A program made the translations under genes and the position numbers. Positions 23,388 to 35,500 of a stretch of DNA of 64,000 bases are shown here, one piece after another. The DNA comes from Paroedura picta (taxonomy: Eukaryota; Chordata; Lepidosauria; Squamata; Gekkonidae): the NCBI RefSeq assembly GCF_049243985.1, contig NC_135369.1:77751765-77815764 (forward strand), given 5' to 3'. The notes below the pieces were generated by a model, which was not told the DNA's origin, searched no databases, and saw only the letters and a list, made by a program, of their open reading frames with translations. Every line of letters begins with the position of its first letter. The first letter of the stretch is position 1.

Positions 23388-25799
23388 AAGTCCAAATAGG
23401 CTTGGTTTTATTTTTTTAATAGCCAGTTTATGCAGGTGCTGTATGTTTGTGAGGAATCCAGGCCCAACTTTTTAAACAAACAATTAGCTAGTTTGGGCCC
23501 AAAGAGAACAATTTCCTTGGTTATTAATATTGGCAAGCCTATGTGTCTCTCAGCTTTCCAAGGACCCATTAGAATGGTACTAATTTAAGGAGTCAGATGC
23601 CTTATCTCATTATGACATCCAATCCTCACAGCATATGTGGGAAAGATGCTTCTCTTGGGAAAGGTTTGTTGTGGATCAACATGAAGTATTTGTTGAGTTG
23701 GCTTTCCCAGACTGACCTAAGAAAAGGTATCTGATTTTCCTTGGGCATGTGATGAAGACCGGTGGATGATCTTCAAGTTGCCATATGGATATACCTACAA
23801 ATGCCTATTGTCTTCATTTAACCCTCCACACACCAATCCCAGAATCCAGTTTTTCAAGAGTTGGTCCTAGAAGACATTAATAAGTTCAACCAAATGGAAA
23901 CAACAGTGTGGCACAATTTAAGCCACCTTGAAAGGACCACACTTAGATCCCTCTGCCAATGCACAGATGTCATCTTTAAACCAGCAGATAAAGGAGATGC
24001 CTTAGCGATTTGGGATAGGCAAGATTACATCAGGGAAGCACTAAGACAAACAGTGGTTCACATTACATTAAAATTCAGGATAATCCAACAAAAATAATCA
24101 GATAGTGAAATTAATACAGGAAGGAGTAATAGAGAATTATATTGACAAAAACACAAATTATTATTTATTACAGTCTGATGGGAGACTACCTCAGTTCTAC
24201 CTACTTCCAAAGATACACTAAGGGATCTATCCAGTTACTGGCAGTCCTTTTGTCTCAGAGCGTAGTGCAATTTTAGAACCCTTAGCCGTGTACCTAGACC
24301 TCTTCATAAAACCACTTGTCCCCACCATTAAATCCTATTTAAGGGACACAATAGACTTTTTGAATCGTATTAGCAATGTGGAGCTAAGAAATAAGGATAT
24401 AATGTGTGTCACCCTGGATGTCATGTCATTGTATACCAATATTCCCCAGGATGAAGCCTTACAGGTGCTAGATGAAGTCTTAGAAAGGAGACAAAATTTG
24501 AACCCTCTCACAATGTTTTTATGTAATATTGTAGAATTAGCTTCAAAGCCCATTCCTAAAAACAGGCCTTGAAAGGGTCCCCTCCCCTGGCCCCCTGCCA
24601 GGCAGCATAAGGAGGCTTTGGGCTGCAGCTTACAGCCGGATCAAGTGGGGCGAGAGGTGGGCTGGCCAGCTCATTAGCAGGCCTGGGACAGAGCTCCTTA
24701 GAAGGCAGTCGGCAGGCCGGGGGGGGGCCTTGTTGGCAGGCCCAGCCTAGCAGGCCAAGAGGCCCTCGTTAGCAGGCCCAGCCTAGCAGGGCAAGAGGCC
24801 CTCATTAGCAGGCCCTCCACCATGACCCTTTGCCCAGGGCCCTCTCACCTTACCTGCTGCTGGCTCCAGGCACTGAAGCGCATCTGAGAGCAAAGAGGTT
24901 AGAGTCCAGGGACAGAGGGCGGGAGCTGCAGGGGCAGGGCCAATCAGGGTGCAGCCAGCTTTGTTGATTGCACCCTGATTGGCCCTATTCCACCTTCAAC
25001 AGCTGGACACGTTCCACCCCCTAGGCTGTTTCACAAATATATAGAGGAACCATGGATAAGGAGTATGTCTTAAAAAAAAATATTTCAATTTGACAGTGAT
25101 TTCTATTGGATGGGCTACAGCGATGGGCTGTAAATTTGCTCCTGAGTTAGCCAATTTATTCATGGATAAATTAGAGATGGATAAATTCATGGATAAATTA
25201 GAGAACAGTCAAATTTTTCAGAATGAAAACCCTTATTAAAAACTTATTGCACTGTACAAGAGGTTTCTCAATGATATCTCCATTCTTTGGACTGGCTCAG
25301 AGGCAGAGCTGATGCAATTTAGGAACTATATAAACTCTATTCATAACACCATTAAATTAATTAAATCCAGAATTAATTTTTAGACATTGTGGTTAGTAAG
25401 AATGACATAGGGATTCAGACAGGAATATATAGGAAACTTACGGATGTTAATTCCTACTTAGCTGCAGATAGTTTCTATCCTTTCCATCTGAAAAATAACT
25501 CACCTTTATATTTACTGTTAAGGATCAGGAGGAACTGTAGTGTGGACTCTTAGTAAGGGAGGCTAACATAATCTTAAAACAACTGTCTGATAGGAGCTAT
25601 TCAGCCAAAATTTTAAATCATGCCTTCTATAAAGCTAAAAATACAACTAGAGAAAAATAGTAGCCCCTTTAACACTGAGGAAGAGTGGGCCCAAACTAGC
25701 AGATTGCTTGTTTGAAAAGTTGGGTCTGGATTCCTCACAACCACACAGCACCTGCAGGGACTGGATATTTAAAAAATAAAACACAGCCTATTTGGGCTT
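23388..25799 (+). mobile_element. Penelope-like retroelement, degraded, with 114-bp inverted ends and a GC-rich insertion
   Basis: The plus strand encodes Penelope-type reverse transcriptase blocks: FKPADKGDALAIWDRQDYI near 23.97 kb, VTLDVMSLYTNIPQDEAL near 24.41 kb, a GCKFAPELANLFMDKLE block near 25.12 kb and REANIILKQLSDRSYSAKI near 25.57 kb. The ends (23388-23501 and 25686-25799) are inverted copies of each other, sharing TGCAGGTGCTGT, GTGAGGAATCCAG and CTAGTTTGGGCCCA. No GIY-YIG endonuclease is visible before the right end. A GC-rich block of about 440 bp (near 24565-25010) separates two parts. It is an old, clearly broken copy. Confidence 0.8.
24565..25010. repeat. GC-rich insertion inside the Penelope-like copy
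   Basis: Base composition changes sharply to GC-rich and contains two 44-bp units built on GGCAGGCCCAGCCTAGCAGG. Near the right edge AATCAGGGTGCAGCCAGC and GATTGCACCCTGATTGGCC form an imperfect inverted repeat. It interrupts the element. Class unknown. Confidence 0.5.
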
Positions 25800-26030
25800 A
25801 GAATGTCACCATGGAGGGGAATGATAAAGGGTTCCTGCTTCTTCTGAACTCCCCCCACAACCATTTTCCTTGCTAAAACTATGCTGTGGAAAACTATTCC
25901 ACTGTTTCACTTGCTACCCATGCAAATACCCACATGGAGCAGCATAAATGGGAAAATAAGTGCCTTCAAGTGCTGTTTTGGCAAGGAAAATGGCAGCGGG
26001 AGGTAGGATCCCTCCCCCCCCCATTGAAGT
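25800..26030. repeat. Interspersed repeat of unknown class (copy A)
   Basis: Shares AGAATGTCACCATGG, GGGTTCCTGCTTC, CCCACAACCATTTTCCTTGC and GCTGTGG in order with 59846-60000. It adjoins the right end of the Penelope-like copy, and the shared block begins inside that end. Class unknown. Confidence 0.5.
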
Positions 26031-27539
26031 ATTCCAAGCTCAAATGAGCTCTGCTTTACTTTTAGTGGCCATTAATAGTCATTTAATAGCCCATCAACAG
26101 GCAAATATCTAGTTTGATCCTTTGAAGCCAGGACAGGTGGAGATAGAAGAGAACTTGACGGGGTTCAAAAGTAGAACCAGGATGTATTATAGACGGGGCA
26201 AATGCCAAGGGTAAAGCTGAGGCATGGTGGGGGAAACTGGAAGGGTTTGAAATTGTAAAGTTCTGTACCAGTTACTGGTCAGATGATTTTATTGGTCAGA
26301 CCAATGAAACACTGGCTGGCTGGGCAATTCTTGCTACCATTGTATTAAGCACCATAAAAGTGCTTACCAAGCCTTGTATGAAGCAGTACAGACTGGCCTG
26401 TGCATTTTCTACTGTGCCCTTCACTTTAAGCATTTCTGTTCAGAGGCTTGTGGAAATAGATCCATGCCAAAAAGCTTTTAATCGGAAGCAGTTCTTGTTG
26501 CTTAAAAATAATGGAATACTACTTTCAACATGATAACACTGAAATATATGCGCAATAACACTGAATAATATGCGCAACTTCCCCCCCCTTAAATTGCCCA
26601 AAAAAATACCAGTTTTATTAATGTAAGAAAGCAATTGCATTGCTTCACAGCCATTACATTAGTTGTTCTGAAAAAAGCCCCCAGAGTTAAACATTCCTTC
26701 TAAGCACCTTGTTGACCCACTCAAATACTGTGCCCCAGCTAGAATGTACTTTTCCATTGCTTATTCTCCCTCTCTGAAATGCAGATCCTTGGGGTATTAA
26801 GAGTCATAAATAATTATAAAGTGATTTAATTTCAGCACTCCAAAATGGACTGCCATGAGTATACTACCAAGGTGGGATTAAATATTGGTAGGTCTGAAAT
26901 AGATGTGCGATTAAAAAATCCCAGAGTTCTTTAAATCAGAAATGTATTGCAAGGCACTGGTGCTCTCACCAAAGCACCATCATTATAGGGAACACAAGTG
27001 CAGATAATTGCTGCATCAGTATAATAGATACTCCTGTATTTCAAGTCCCCTTTCATTATAAATCCATTTGGCTTCTGCTCCAATTGCCAGACTAGTATCA
27101 GAATTTATTTCATGTCATCTGTGCCTTTTACTTTTATGTTCCTTTTCTTATAATTTAACATTAATTATATTTCCCATTAAGATACTAGAAAATGCTGCCA
27201 TTTGAACCGTATGTGTTTTGTAAATGAGAAAATGGATTTTGGCGGCCTCACCTCCTTTGATTCCATTTTGCTTTATTAGTAACCTGTACCATAACTCTCT
27301 CCCTTTATGGGTTAATTATTGGTGCTCTGAGCTCATGGAAACAACCTTCTTTCTCACAAAGACAATTTATGTTCAGGTTTTCTTTCCCATTCTAGGGGGC
27401 GGGCGGTTTGAAGTCCTATTCTGCCTTACTGTTCATCTCTTTCCTTGCAGCAGCATGGCCTGCAAGCTGGGTTTCACGCAAGGAAAGTCAAACATGAGAA
27501 CAAAAATGGCTTGTCCCTATTCCCTTTTTATAGCCAGAC
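26031..27539. other. Noncoding DNA, nothing recognised
   Basis: AT-rich; 26760-27220 has unusually even, repeat-free sequence that might be a conserved noncoding element, but this cannot be judged without alignment. Confidence 0.4.
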
Positions 27540-27664
27540 TAGTCAAAAAGCCCGCTGCAGCTGTCAATGCAGCGGGCGCTAGTGAGGTAGTGGGTGGTTT
27601 GGGGGGGGAGACGGCGTGCGGGTGGAGAGGCCGGCTCCACGTGGTATGGACCACCCCGGTGCTC

Positions 27665-28012
27665 AGAAGGCTGGGCGCACTGGAGGCAAGCCTCTCAAGG
27701 CTGTGCTCCATCATGCCACGCAGCCCCCTTGCCTCCCTCCCCCCCAGCATGCAGAAGGCTGGGTGCACTGAAGGCAAGCCTCTCGAGGCTGTGCTCCATC
27801 ATGCCAGGCAGTCCTTTTGTTTCCCTCCCACCAAGAGCAGAAAGCCGAGCACAGAAGGCAGGCCTCTCAAGGCTTGGCTCCAGCATGCCAGGCAGCCCCC
27901 TTGCCTCCCCCCCCCCCCAGCATGCAGAAGGCTGGGTGCACTGAAGGCAAGCCTCTTGAGGCTTGGCTCCGGCGCACCAGGCAGCCTCCTCGCCTCCAGC
28001 AGGGGCCTGCCA
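27665..28012 (+). repeat. GC-rich minisatellite, four units of about 87 bp
   Basis: Units start at 27665, 27753, 27839 and 27926, each with AGAAGGCTGGG, GGCAAGCCTCT, GGCT(G/T)(T/G)GCTCC, ATGCCA and CAGCCCCCTTGCCTCCC. It sits in a GC-rich block (27540-28080) flanked by AT-rich DNA. An open frame runs through it only because the unit lacks stops. Confidence 0.85.
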
Positions 28013-28625
28013 CCACCCAGGCAGGCCCTTCAGCCACCCATCCCCCAGACCAGGCCCCCTGACATTGACCTCCATCCCCAGCAATGTCCAGTGGCCAAAT
28101 TACATGAATAGAAGCACATATAACTCTACTCTACCATTCCTTACTTTATATGGCCATCTTCAAACAGAAGTGCACCAGAGCTGCTTCCCCACCCGCAGCC
28201 TCAAGCCCAGCCAGCTTCTTTGTGCTTGGCAATGGCGGTCCCATGAGTGTCTGTATCCAAGTGGTGGTAAGGCCATTAACACCACTATGGGGCAGTCTAA
28301 TGGAATCATCTGGAAGGGAAAAGATTCCTTCCCAACTGGATGAATAGACATCTAAGCAGGGCTAACTTACACCGCCATTGGCAGAGATTTAGCAAACGAA
28401 GGAGCTTAATAAAATACTACCACCAGCTCTTCCCAACACAATATTTGACAATGATCATAAATAATAAACTAAACCGATAGACCCTAATCATTAAAACTTT
28501 CCTTCTGCTATCAATTTACCACCACTGGTTGCACTGCTCATGAATAATACTTTTATTAGGGGCTGGCAGTTTATTTGAACTGATTAATTCTGTCTGCTCT
28601 TCATAGGGCTACTTGCCAGCTCACG

Positions 28626-29429
28626 ATAGGGATGGGCACAAATCGAACCATGAACCCAAATTCATCACAAATGTTGTCCTGTTCATGGTTCGCTAATCAA
28701 AATCAAAGTCCAGTAGCACCTTTAAGACCAACAAAGATTTATTGAAGGCATGAGCTTTTGAGTGCAAGTACTCTTTGTCAGACTAAGAACTGACCATCAT
28801 AACTGTAGGAATATATAAGCAAAATATATTCCTACTGTTATGATGGTCAGTTCTTAGTCTGACGAAGAGTACTTGCACTCAAAAGCTCATGCCTTCAATA
28901 AATCATTGTTGGTCTTAAAGGTGCTACTGGACTCTGATTTTATCGTGCTACTTCAGACCAACACAGCTACTCATTTGAATCTAATCAAAATTTGTGATTT
29001 AAAACACTTTGTGGTGGTTTGTGTTCGCTCATGGAGAGTTCCCTTTAAAACCCTTTCTGTTTCAAGCAAAATCTACAAAAACAGCTGAGCGGCTGGGAGC
29101 AACTAGCTCCGTGCCTCGCTCCCTGCCTCAGCTAGCAGCTAGCTCCCTGCCTCCCTCCCTGGCTTTCTTGTGCAGTCCCTTTGAATGGGACTGCACAAGA
29201 AAAACCTATAAACAGGCTGCTCCCCACAAGAAAGATGTTTTTCAGGCTTTCTTCAAAGCTCATTTAAGGGGACTATAGTCCCTTTTCAACTGTGTTTGCA
29301 GGGCTATGAACCATGAACCAGTTTGGTTTGTGAATGAACCTCCTGGTTCAATTCTTTTTGTGGTTCAGTTCATCTTATAGACACAAACCAACATAAACTG
29401 CATTTTTCTGGTTTGCAACCAATCCCTAT
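28626..29429. mobile_element. Nonautonomous DNA transposon (ATAGGGATGGGCAC family) split by a Penelope-like insertion
   Basis: The left end ATAGGGATGGGCACAAA and right end TTTGCAACCAATCCCTAT are imperfect inverses. The interior repeats GAACCATGAACC and TGAACCACAAA motifs near both ends. The insertion at 28704-28980 with its own duplication lies inside. A perfect 16-bp stem hairpin lies at 29164-29202. Confidence 0.6.
28704..28980 (+). mobile_element. Short Penelope-like insertion of two inverted arms with 11-bp target duplication
   Basis: Flanked by CTAATCAAAAT at 28693-28703 and 28981-28991. The left arm (minus) and right arm (plus) share ATTTATTGAAGGCATGAGCT and its reverse, plus GTACTCTT(C/T)GTCAGAC, meeting in a near-perfect palindrome centred near 28826. 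The right arm continues to TCAGACCAACACAGCTAC. The right arm has a hammerhead-like core at 28859-28884. It is inserted in a MITE. Confidence 0.65.
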
Positions 29430-31419
29430 TCATGCTATCAGGGCTGAACAAAATCTAATAAAATAAATCCCACAGAAACATCCAAGTTCTATTTAAAGGC
29501 ACAGAATGTCTTATGCTTATCTTAAAAATCTAAATGTGGCCATTATCTTCCATTATCAAAGGTGACAATCTCCAGACCAGCCAGTGTCCCACTGTTCAAT
29601 CTTCACAGTGTCCTCCGTCCTACAAAAGTCACAATGCTTGGTTCTCCTCTGTCTGCTACTGAAGTGGTTTCAACCAGAAGCATCAACAGGGGCCAACTAG
29701 AGGGGTGCTGAACAGGCCCTGCAATAGGTTCAGCCATATTGTAGCAAGAAAAGGAATAGCACTGAGGCTACAGTCCCTGCATACTCAAGTTACAAGGAGC
29801 CCCATTCAACTTCTAAGCAAGCATGCACAGGAACTGGCTGCATGTGAGACAAAAAAACCCCTCAATTTATAACAGAAATGGAGGCTTGGGCTGACTGGTG
29901 GGATTCAGAGACTTGCCAAAGGCTACCCAATGCTCAACTGCTACCCAGGGAATCCTAGCAGACGAGTTGGCTCCATCAATGTGTGAGTGGAAAGCAAAAT
30001 ATGCTTGGTGAGGTCCCTTTTGTACCAGCAAAGAAGCAAGGGATGCAACAAGACGTGGCACTTAAATACAATTTGTAATGAAACAACAATATGCATATGG
30101 AACAATGGAATGTACAGCACATGGTTCTCATTATTTTATTTAACTAGCTTTTGAAATTCTGTCTGAAGAAATACCTTATGTGCACACGGAAAAGATAACA
30201 GGGATAAAATCACTTAGCACAAGCAGGTTACAAGGAGTCATTGTAGCACTTCTACCACCACTTGTAAAAATCTTGCATGGGATCCAATCTATGATATTTG
30301 AACTGGGCACTTCTCACTTCACAGTTTACTCTCTTGCAGCCCAGCCTCAGTCAGCTTTACTTCCATGTCAGCTGGTCTCGAAAGCAGGAACTTTCTCAGA
30401 ATAGGATCACATCCTTGCTCACTGAGCTATTGCTTGAAACCAATGAGCCAGCCCTTTGCCTTGTTCTCTCTCTTCCCCTACATGATCCATCTCTGTCCCA
30501 CCTCTTAATGGGGAAGATCCACCCAGGCAATGTCTGCCCTGTTTCCTGATTCCCCTCCCCCCTTTCCCCCAAAGCCTGATCTTGTTACAAGAGTAGCCAT
30601 GCTACTCCACAGAAAAATCAGGAATCAGGAGGAAGGAGAAACCACTGGTATCTAGTACAGAATTTCTGCAATATTGCAATCGCTGACTGCAGAATATACA
30701 GAATGAGCAAAAATCATTACATTTATTTTAATGAAGTCTTTTTTAATAGAATAAACACCAAAATGTAGAGTTAAGAGACTGTAGTCTTTCAGAAAGCTCT
30801 TGTAAATTCATCTTGAAGTGCTAAATAAATTTCAGATGAATGCATCCATAGAATCATGCAGGATCAGCCTCAAGCATCTTGAGTTCTGACAGTCTCCTAT
30901 CCTATTCTGCCCAGAAGCCTAATGCTACTCACTATGAAAATCCCATGCCACAGTCCCACTTCCGTTTCCTGACTGAGGTCAGTTATTCTATCCACACAGG
31001 AAAAATTACTATGAGTGCAAAAGTTAAATTCCCCCACGTTGGTTTACACAGCTTCATCAGAAGCTAAACATTAGATTTATTTTTGGATAAATCCTTTTTT
31101 CTGTGCCTTGATATTTTATAAAGGCAAGTAAATCCTTCTCAAACGGACTAGGGTTGTCTGGTTTCAGCTCAGATGTCCTGCCTGCTCCATTCAAAGATCT
31201 AGGCAGGAAGACAGGAAGCAAGAGCTGTACTCCCTGCCCTGCCCCTCTACAAGTATCTGCCCCCTTCCCCTCTGCAGTAACAAGAACTCCAGTGTTGTTC
31301 CACAGGAAGTACCACAGCTGCATCCTCCCTTTCCATTCTTAAAGAGGCAGGCAAAACCTCTAGGTTGACACCTGGCTATCCTACCACCCTGTCACCTTCT
31401 TTTGCTTCTTAGAGACATC
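29430..31419. other. Noncoding DNA, no gene recognised
   Basis: No exon-like frame with family resemblance. It lies 3' of SULT6B1, where human has EIF2AK2; no kinase or dsRNA-binding motif was found. Confidence 0.5.
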
Positions 31420-31880
31420 ATGGTGATCTTCCTGATCTATCCAGAAGAAACAGGTGTGATGAACTGCACTTTAAAAGCTCATAAGTGCTGTGTAAACATG
31501 TGAAGGATTCTGAATGGTTAATGCCTCACAGAACCCCAGAACCTTTGAATGACAAGCTGCTCAAAGGGATTTCACTAGATACCTTCAGTTGAGAAGAAAG
31601 AGTTGGGAACTAAGTGCTGAAGAGATTTGAGGACTGGGAAAGTTGGCAAAGAGGAGTGAGAGGACTGGCAAAGACTCCCATTCAGGTCAGGAAAAGGAAT
31701 AAGTCTTCTAGCAAGTGAAGAGATTCCTTGCCCAGTTGAAAGGAAGACAGCTCTAACAAGTGGAGTGATCCCTGGTATACTCAGCGAAGGAATCTGAGTG
31801 CTTGGAATCTGAGTCCTTTCCTTCTGAAACCTGAAAAGTCAATTAAACTCAAGAAAGTATATTGGAGTGAAACAAAAGCC
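31420..31880. repeat. Interspersed repeat, possibly a solo LTR (copy A)
   Basis: Shares in order with the 54.36-kb copy: GAACCTTTGA, AGTTGGGAACT, GACTGGGAA, GAAGACAGCTCTAA and GTGATCCCTG. LTR identity is suggested only by length and the TGTTAAGG start of the other copy. Old and broken. Confidence 0.45.
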
Positions 31881-32438
31881 TTTCATGTCAAAGATTCCAA
31901 GACTTATGTGAAAAGTTTAAAATGCTCAATTGCTGGAATGATATGAACTGTAGTTTGTGAAAACATTGTTATTTCAGAGTTATTGATTTACCTCAGACAT
32001 CCTACCCTTGATTTCATCTAACCTTTCCCCCACTTTATTGAAAAAAATATTTTATTTTTGAATGTTATAAAGCCTCTCATGTGCCATTTCAGAAGTTTAA
32101 GCTAAGAAGGTGATCTTGTCTCTTCCCTCAAGTTCCAGCATAAAAATGCCATAACATGACATGGTGAGACAGCCATAAATCTTTGGGAAAGAAGAAAACA
32201 GATAAAGAAGTTGTTCAGTCAGAAAGGAAGAGAAAAACAGAAGGAGGGACATCATTTTATGTGCTCATCATTTATGTGCTCTGCTGTGTATCTTAAGAAG
32301 GCCCAGCTTAAGAAAAATGCATCCTAGAAATCTGACACTAAAGACTATTGCAGTCTCTGAAAGTTGCCACAGAAAAATGTTTGCTTTTTTCTTGAGTATA
32401 TGAAGGAAATGTTAATGAAAATGAAACTGTTCTCATTT

Positions 32439-32569
32439 TCAGGCTTTGCAGTACACATCATACTTCAGTTTTGCTTCCAGCTTTGTTCCTGCTAAACATT
32501 CCTTGAATTTTGCATCCATTTTCTGGTTTTGTGATTCACTGAAAAGGGTCTTCCAATCACCTACTACAC
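32439..32569 (-). CDS. SULT6B1: SULT6B1 last coding exon with stop
   Basis: Lies 3.1 kb from the previous exon. Acceptor TTATTATAG, then two bases completing Gly, VVGDWKTLFSESQNQKMDAK, and a C-terminus LKYDVYCKA followed by TGA at 32441-32439. It completes the RKGxVGDWK cofactor motif and ends about where human SULT6B1 ends. The intervening intron holds several MITEs and a SINE. Confidence 0.9.
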
Positions 32570-35500
32570 CTATAATAAAATAAAATGGGGAGGGGGAGCA
32601 GGGAATGGGAAAATTTGACTATAAAGACAGGCTGATAACTACCAAAGCACTTTGTCACTTTATGGTGAACTGGGCACAAAAAAAGATACAACTTTGCTGA
32701 ACTGGGAGGTAAGAAAGAATCTGAACATAACAAGAAACTCACACGCTCTCTTGACTATTACATCTTGGACTGGCTTGCATATTTTTTTTGTGTTGCAATA
32801 CCACAAAAGGCAAAGCGATAGAGAAAACCTGTCTTTGTGAGTGTGTTTACACACATGTATGCATATAAGTAGACAAAGAGAAAATTTCAAGGCATAATGG
32901 CTTGGTTCAGAGATATCACCTCACCTAGACCTATGAACCTGGCTTATGCTGAATCAGACCACTGGTCCATCAAGGTCAGTCCTCAGACTGGCAGTGGCTC
33001 TTCATGGTTTAAGGCCTTTCACATCGCCTATTACCTAGATGCCAAGATCGGAACCTGGAAATTTCTACATGCAAACAGATGCTCTACCACTGAACCATCG
33101 CCCCTCTCCAAAGTACAGGTTGGTACCTTATGGACAAGCCCTGGTGAAGATTCATGCTCACTCTCATAGTCCTCTGTCCCCTTCATATGCTACAAGAAAA
33201 TCATAACTCTCTGGTTTCAACAAATCTCAGGTGGCCATTACACTTATCTCTTATCCCACAAACCAGGATTGTTGGGTCAGTTTTGCAATTTTGAGGTACC
33301 AAGCAATTACAAGCCATTATTTACCAGTTCAGATTTAACAGCAAACTACAGTTTGCCCAAAAACTACAAAGTAACTAATCCGCTTATGGTGAAGGAAGGG
33401 GAGGGGAAAAATTATCATATGTATGAGTTTGATGTAGCACCAAACCAAGAGCCATTCCGCACAAAGACCAATGTTGCCAAATGTTCACAGAATGCAGAAA
33501 CGCTATATTAAATAGTGGAATTTCATCATTCCGCATACCTTTATTTTTAGTGGAATATAGAAGTCCCAGTAGCATTTCATTCATTCTCCACATGTTTCCA
33601 GTCTCGCTGGAATCGCAACAAAGGAAGCAATTTTTTTCTGTGCTTCTTCCCGCCCCTGGCCGTCAATCAAACAGAACAGCCAATGGGCTGTTGTGTTCAT
33701 GCTCCCAAAAAGCCCCTTTCCCTTTAAGAACTCTTTTTTTAAAAAACCAAACACACCCGTTACAACGAATATGCGTTCAATCGTTGCATCGGAAAGACCT
33801 TTTTGCTGACATAGGAGCTGGTGATTAATTGTTTACATGCTCCTCAAGTTAAAAAAAAATCCCCCCCCCACGGGCGCGATTTGTAGCCAAAATAACGGGC
33901 AGTACCAAACAGGGGGATGTTATGCTTGGGAACTTAGGGAGCTTTGTTTTACTTTAAATAACTTCTGTGGAGGGACGTTAGCCAGAGAAGACTTGCTGGT
34001 TCGTTGCTTTCGCAGGCCTAAGGGGGAAAAAATGGTGATCGCTTCTCCGGAAGTTCGGGGCAAGAGCGGGGGAGGGACTTTCTTTCTACCGCTACATTGA
34101 GAACACACATGTCTTTTGCTGGTTTGTTGAAGCTTGTGCACAGAAGTGTAATGGTTTTTTCAGGGGGAATCCACTTTTCCAGGAGTGTTGCAGGAGTGTT
34201 GCAGATTGTGTGCGACATCATGCAGAACATTGAATTTGTAGCATTTAATAAGGTAAGACTTCTGCTATATTTAAGTTGTGCGGAATGGCATCAAGGATTG
34301 ATATTGTGTATGTATCAAGCTGTAGCATTACATTCCATATAACTTTGTAATTGTGGAAGAGTGTACTCTTCTGTAAGCCACTTTGAGACTCCTTCGGGTA
34401 GAGAAAAGTGGCATATAAGAACCAACTCTTCTTCTTACTCACAAGAGCTGCTGCAGAAATACTGAGGAGGGATACCCTCTAAATCAGCGGTCCCCAACCT
34501 TTTTGTCATTGAGGACCGCCTCCGGGGGAGAGCCGGCGGACCGGGCACCATGCACGTGTGGCAGCTGCATGCAAACGCGCAAGAACAGTTGTGCCAGCAG
34601 GGGTGCTAACCCACATGTGCAGAGTTGTTGCGCAAGCACGTTTGCGCCAGCAGGGGGCGCAAATATGCATGCATGGCAGCTCCGCGCATGCACGTTTGCA
34701 TCTGGTGGCTGCACCTGCCTCTTCCCCACTCCCCTCGCAGCGAGAAGCTAGCCGGGCGGTGGTGAAGTGGCTGCTTCGGCAGCTGCTTCGGTGGCCGCTT
34801 TGCTTGCGGCCTGGTGAGCTTCTCACTGCATGGGGGGGAGAGACAGGGGCTGTTGCCGGCGGCCTGGTACCAAGGCCTTTGCGGCCCGGTACCAGGCTGC
34901 AGACCAGGGGTTAACGACCCCCGCTCTAAATCACTGGTCCCCAACCTTTTTATCACTGGGGACCGGTCAACGCTTGACAATTTTACTGAGGCTCGGGGGG
35001 AGGGATCTTTTGCCAAGAGACATTGCCACTGCCTGAGTCCCTGCTCCGCCGGAAAGCACCAAAGATGAGCTGGCGGCAGAGTGCCAGGGCAGCCCCCGAG
35101 GCAGCAGCCGGGGAGGAGGACAAGTAAGAGCCGCGGCCCGGTACTGATTGATCCACGGACTGGTACTGGTCCCAGGACCGGGGGTTGGGGACAGCTGCTC
35201 TAAATAATCTCATCTTTTCTTTTAAAAGCATTAAATTAATTAAAACAGATGAAAACATAGAACTGTTAACACGTTGCCTAGGAAATATATCCTGAAGGAT
35301 GAACAAGAGAAATAACCTTTATGGAGATGGACAAGAACTGACTAAAAATCTTTTTCCTATAGATAGGATATGTATAATCATAAGAAAATGGAACAATGGC
35401 ATTTTTACATGGATTATCTTGCTAGATGAGAAGCGAAGGAGATACCTGGGACTGCGGGAGGATGAGGGATGGGGATATATTGTAATCAAACAGTGTTTTT

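Noticed and set aside
27665-28012. A CRISPR-like repeat array
   Set aside because: Contiguous units of about 87 bp without unique spacers, in a vertebrate genome; it is a minisatellite.
27224-28111. 295-codon open frame
   Set aside because: It runs through the GC-rich minisatellite, where the repeat unit has no stops; the protein is repetitive and matches no family.
34484-35068. Several Cys/Pro-rich open frames of 80-136 codons
   Set aside because: They lie inside two GC-rich hAT MITEs without coding capacity.
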